Shown: piece after piece, positions 62,646-64,000 of the stretch
Layout of the letters: the number at the start of each line of letters is the position of its first letter
Numbering within the stretch: position 1 is the stretch's first letter
DNA from: Ancylobacter polymorphus
Lineage (GTDB): Bacteria > Pseudomonadota > Alphaproteobacteria > Rhizobiales > Xanthobacteraceae
Assembly (NCBI RefSeq): GCF_030813495.1
Contig: NZ_JAUSUI010000007.1
Coordinates: 62,001 to 126,000 of the forward strand
Length of the DNA stretch: 64,000 nucleotides
Direction of reading: 5' to 3'
The notes under the pieces: model-generated
What the model saw: only the letters and a program-made list of their open reading frames with translations
What the model was told of the DNA's origin: nothing
Databases searched by the model: none
Made by a program: the position numbers and the translations under genes

Positions 62646-63051
62646 CTATTTTCTCCATTGAGACTGAGATGGATTTAACATCAAACGGGCAAACGTCAAT
62701 AAGCATTTGACAAGCAAAGCGGCGTCCATGTGGCAGCTTTCTCCGCTCTAAATGGAAAATACCACGGCGAACGTTCTGTTCCGGAGGCTTCCACTGACTC
62801 ACGGCTTCGGCGCGGTGGCTTCTGACCAAGTCGAACGAAGTGACGCGCCGGAAAAGGTTTTTCGCCCGCGCCGGCCACGCGCGCCGCCAAGACTAAAAGG
62901 GTGCCCTTGTACTGCCGCAACGTCACGGGGTGACGTCAGCAATGACCGAATGTGGCTAAAAATAAACGGATCGACATGCGCAATTTCTTGATGAGGCCGG
63001 TCGCTAAGTACAATCTCTGAGCGGCCGGGGTGCAGCCCACACTTACTCGAA
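62646..63051. other. Intergenic region upstream of mucR
   Basis: The part next to mucR (62646-62760) is AT-rich, the kind of DNA that MucR proteins bind, and holds the mucR promoter; autoregulation is likely by family knowledge. The rest (to 63051) shows no gene or clear signal on either strand. The stop codon side of the TenA-like gene lies at its right end. Confidence 0.6.
62672..62699 (-). promoter_or_regulatory. Candidate mucR promoter
   Basis: On the minus strand TTGACG (62694-62699), 16 bases, TAAATC (62672-62677), giving a leader of about 20 bases before the mucR ATG. The surrounding AT-rich sequence suits MucR autoregulation. Confidence 0.55.
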
Positions 63052-63696
63052 TCACTCATAGATGTGATCAAAGAAAGCCCGTTCCAGCGTCACCGCGCGG
63101 CGGAAAAAGGCGGCGGCATCGGCGCGCCCGGCGTCGTCGATGACCGCGCCAACCCGGTCGAGCTCGCCGCGCAGCCAGGTGACGAAGCCACGGAAGCCAT
63201 CATTATTGTGCAGGGTGATCCACTCCGCATGCACGAAGTCCGGTGGCAGTGCCTCTCCCGGGCGGTCGGCCCAGCTCAAATAGAGCCATTCGGCAACGGT
63301 GAGTACGGCGAGGCAGTTGGCATAGCCGCGGCTGGCGGCGGCATCCTTCATCAGGGTCTGGAAGCCGGCAGTGGGCGCGGTGAGCACGGGATGCGCCCGC
63401 TCCGCCTCCGGCACGCCGAGCGCGACGAAGGCGCGCTGGAAATAGGTGTTCTCGTCGCTGGTGATCATGGCCGCGAACTGGGCGAAGCGGATGCGCGAGT
63501 CGAAGCGATCGGCGGTGGCGATGGCCATGCCAAGCAGAGCGACGAAACCGTCGATGAACTGATAGTCCTGCGCGAGGTAGCGGCGCATGACATCGGGCGC
63601 AACGGTGCCGGCGAAGATCTCGCGGACGAAACGGTGCTCGACACAGGCCTGCCAGTCCTGTGCGTTCACCTGCCGAAGTTCATTGCTGAAGCTCAT
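63052..63696 (-). CDS. TenA family protein without the catalytic cysteine
   Basis: A 214-residue all-helical protein of the TenA/thiaminase II family. Positions matching the Bacillus subtilis enzyme include Asp44 (LAQDYQFIDGF), Tyr139 (EWLYLSWADRP) and Glu205 (AVTLERAFFD), but the catalytic Cys135 is Ala135, followed by Glu136. Cysteine-less relatives (the TenA_E group) are thought to act in thiamin pyrimidine salvage on other substrates, so calling it thiaminase would be wrong. No thiamin genes and no TPP riboswitch are visible nearby. The ATG at 63696 is the family start. Confidence 0.85.
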   Translation of the reverse strand: MSFSNELRQVNAQDWQACVEHRFVREIFAGTVAPDVMRRYLAQDYQFIDGFVALLGMAIATADRFDSRIRFAQFAAMITSDENTYFQRAFVALGVPEAERAHPVLTAPTAGFQTLMKDAAASRGYANCLAVLTVAEWLYLSWADRPGEALPPDFVHAEWITLHNNDGFRGFVTWLRGELDRVGAVIDDAGRADAAAFFRRAVTLERAFFDHIYE

Positions 63697-63849
63697 CGTT
63701 TCCTCTCCGCCGTGTGCCCGTCGTCGGGAGTTTATCTAGAGCCCTTTGCAGACAAGTGAAATCATGAACTCCAGAAGAGCGACGCTATCCTTAACGCGAG
63801 CCGGCCCGTCACGCCGGCAAGGTAATAAATCAGCCGCTGGCGGCGCCGC

Positions 63850-64000
63850 TCACATGCGGATCGACTGCCCGCCATCGACGACGAGCACATGCCCGTTGAC
63901 GAAGGAGGCCTCATTCGAAGCCAGGAACACCGCCGCGGCGCCGATTTCCGGCGGATGGCCCCAGCGGCCGATGGGCACGCGGGTGTCCACGAAGGCGGAA
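63850..64000 (-). CDS. SDR family oxidoreductase, C-terminal part
   Basis: Only the last 50 codons are in the window; the gene continues to the right. The end reads [40 protein letters not shown] and RM, the standard C-terminus of short-chain dehydrogenases (PxxRxGxPxE and the final NGxxxxxDGG). The substrate cannot be told; sugar or polyol dehydrogenases of the gluconate 5-dehydrogenase kind share this end. Confidence 0.88.
   Translation of the reverse strand, partial: SAFVDTRVPIGRWGHPPEIGAAAVFLASNEASFVNGHVLVVDGGQSIRM

Noticed and set aside
63697-63849. TPP riboswitch ahead of the TenA-like gene
   Set aside because: The thi-box cores expected of a TPP riboswitch are not present, and the spacing to the start is too short.

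Overview
The window reads as a chromosomal segment of a high-GC alphaproteobacterium, most likely order Hyphomicrobiales (Rhizobiales) and perhaps a Xanthobacteraceae genus such as Ancylobacter, Starkeya or Xanthobacter. The order is suggested by a MucR/Ros regulator, the nadD-rsfS-rlmH-envC-ctpA-rppH gene order, a TIGR02302 (DUF4175) protein next to lysA, and a GlnK-AmtB-aminotransferase-FtsK run. The genus is inference only. Most of the window is housekeeping sequence; no tRNA, rRNA, CRISPR array, prophage or complete insertion sequence was seen.

Layout. 1-5165 (mostly minus): start of etfB, rhomboid protease, glutathione transferase, cob(I)alamin adenosyltransferase, HIG1-type protein, TspO, host-attachment protein and a BrkB-type membrane protein. 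5314-17555 (plus): proA, nadD, then an interruption (DHA2 drug exporter, NhaA, a frameshifted copy of the nadD 3' end, and an AT-rich orphan gene on the minus strand with a DUF4365-like nuclease-type N-terminus), then rsfS, rlmH, envC-like, ctpA, a short protein that may be the stump of a divergent polysaccharide deacetylase, and rppH. 17638-22867: TetR regulator with two palindromic operators, followed by an RND adaptor and pump. 23030-27981 (minus): Lon-substrate-domain protein, YbbN-type thioredoxin, ProX-type tRNA editing protein, and an AlgX-like/MBOAT acetylation pair. 28192-32422: PuuD-type hydrolase, GntR regulator, Trm112, UbiH-type hydroxylase, acyl-CoA thioesterase. 32595-39519: sigma54-like promoter, glnK, amtB, DapC-like aminotransferase, ftsK, lolA. 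39799-48892: xthA, lptM, lysA, TIGR02302 protein, hpt, ftsE, ftsX, a YdcF-type protein and a small unknown gene. 49010-50873: ChaC-type cyclotransferase and a DUF2125 protein, divergent. 50938-55275 (minus): Entner-Doudoroff operon zwf-pgl-edd. 55999-60391 (plus): tripartite tricarboxylate transporter tctC-tctB-tctA and its probable GntR regulator. 60651-64000: TerB protein, glutamine amidotransferase, MucR regulator, TenA-like protein and the end of an SDR oxidoreductase.

Besides the genes, the window carries several dispersed palindromic repeat families. One about 100-bp family sits at the 3' end of minus-strand genes and in three of four cases supplies the TAG stop codon. The most unusual regions are the broken nadD-rsfS junction (7326-12690), the triplicated 3' end of zwf (53729-53823), and the palindrome-rich AT-rich leader of the tct operon (55276-55998).
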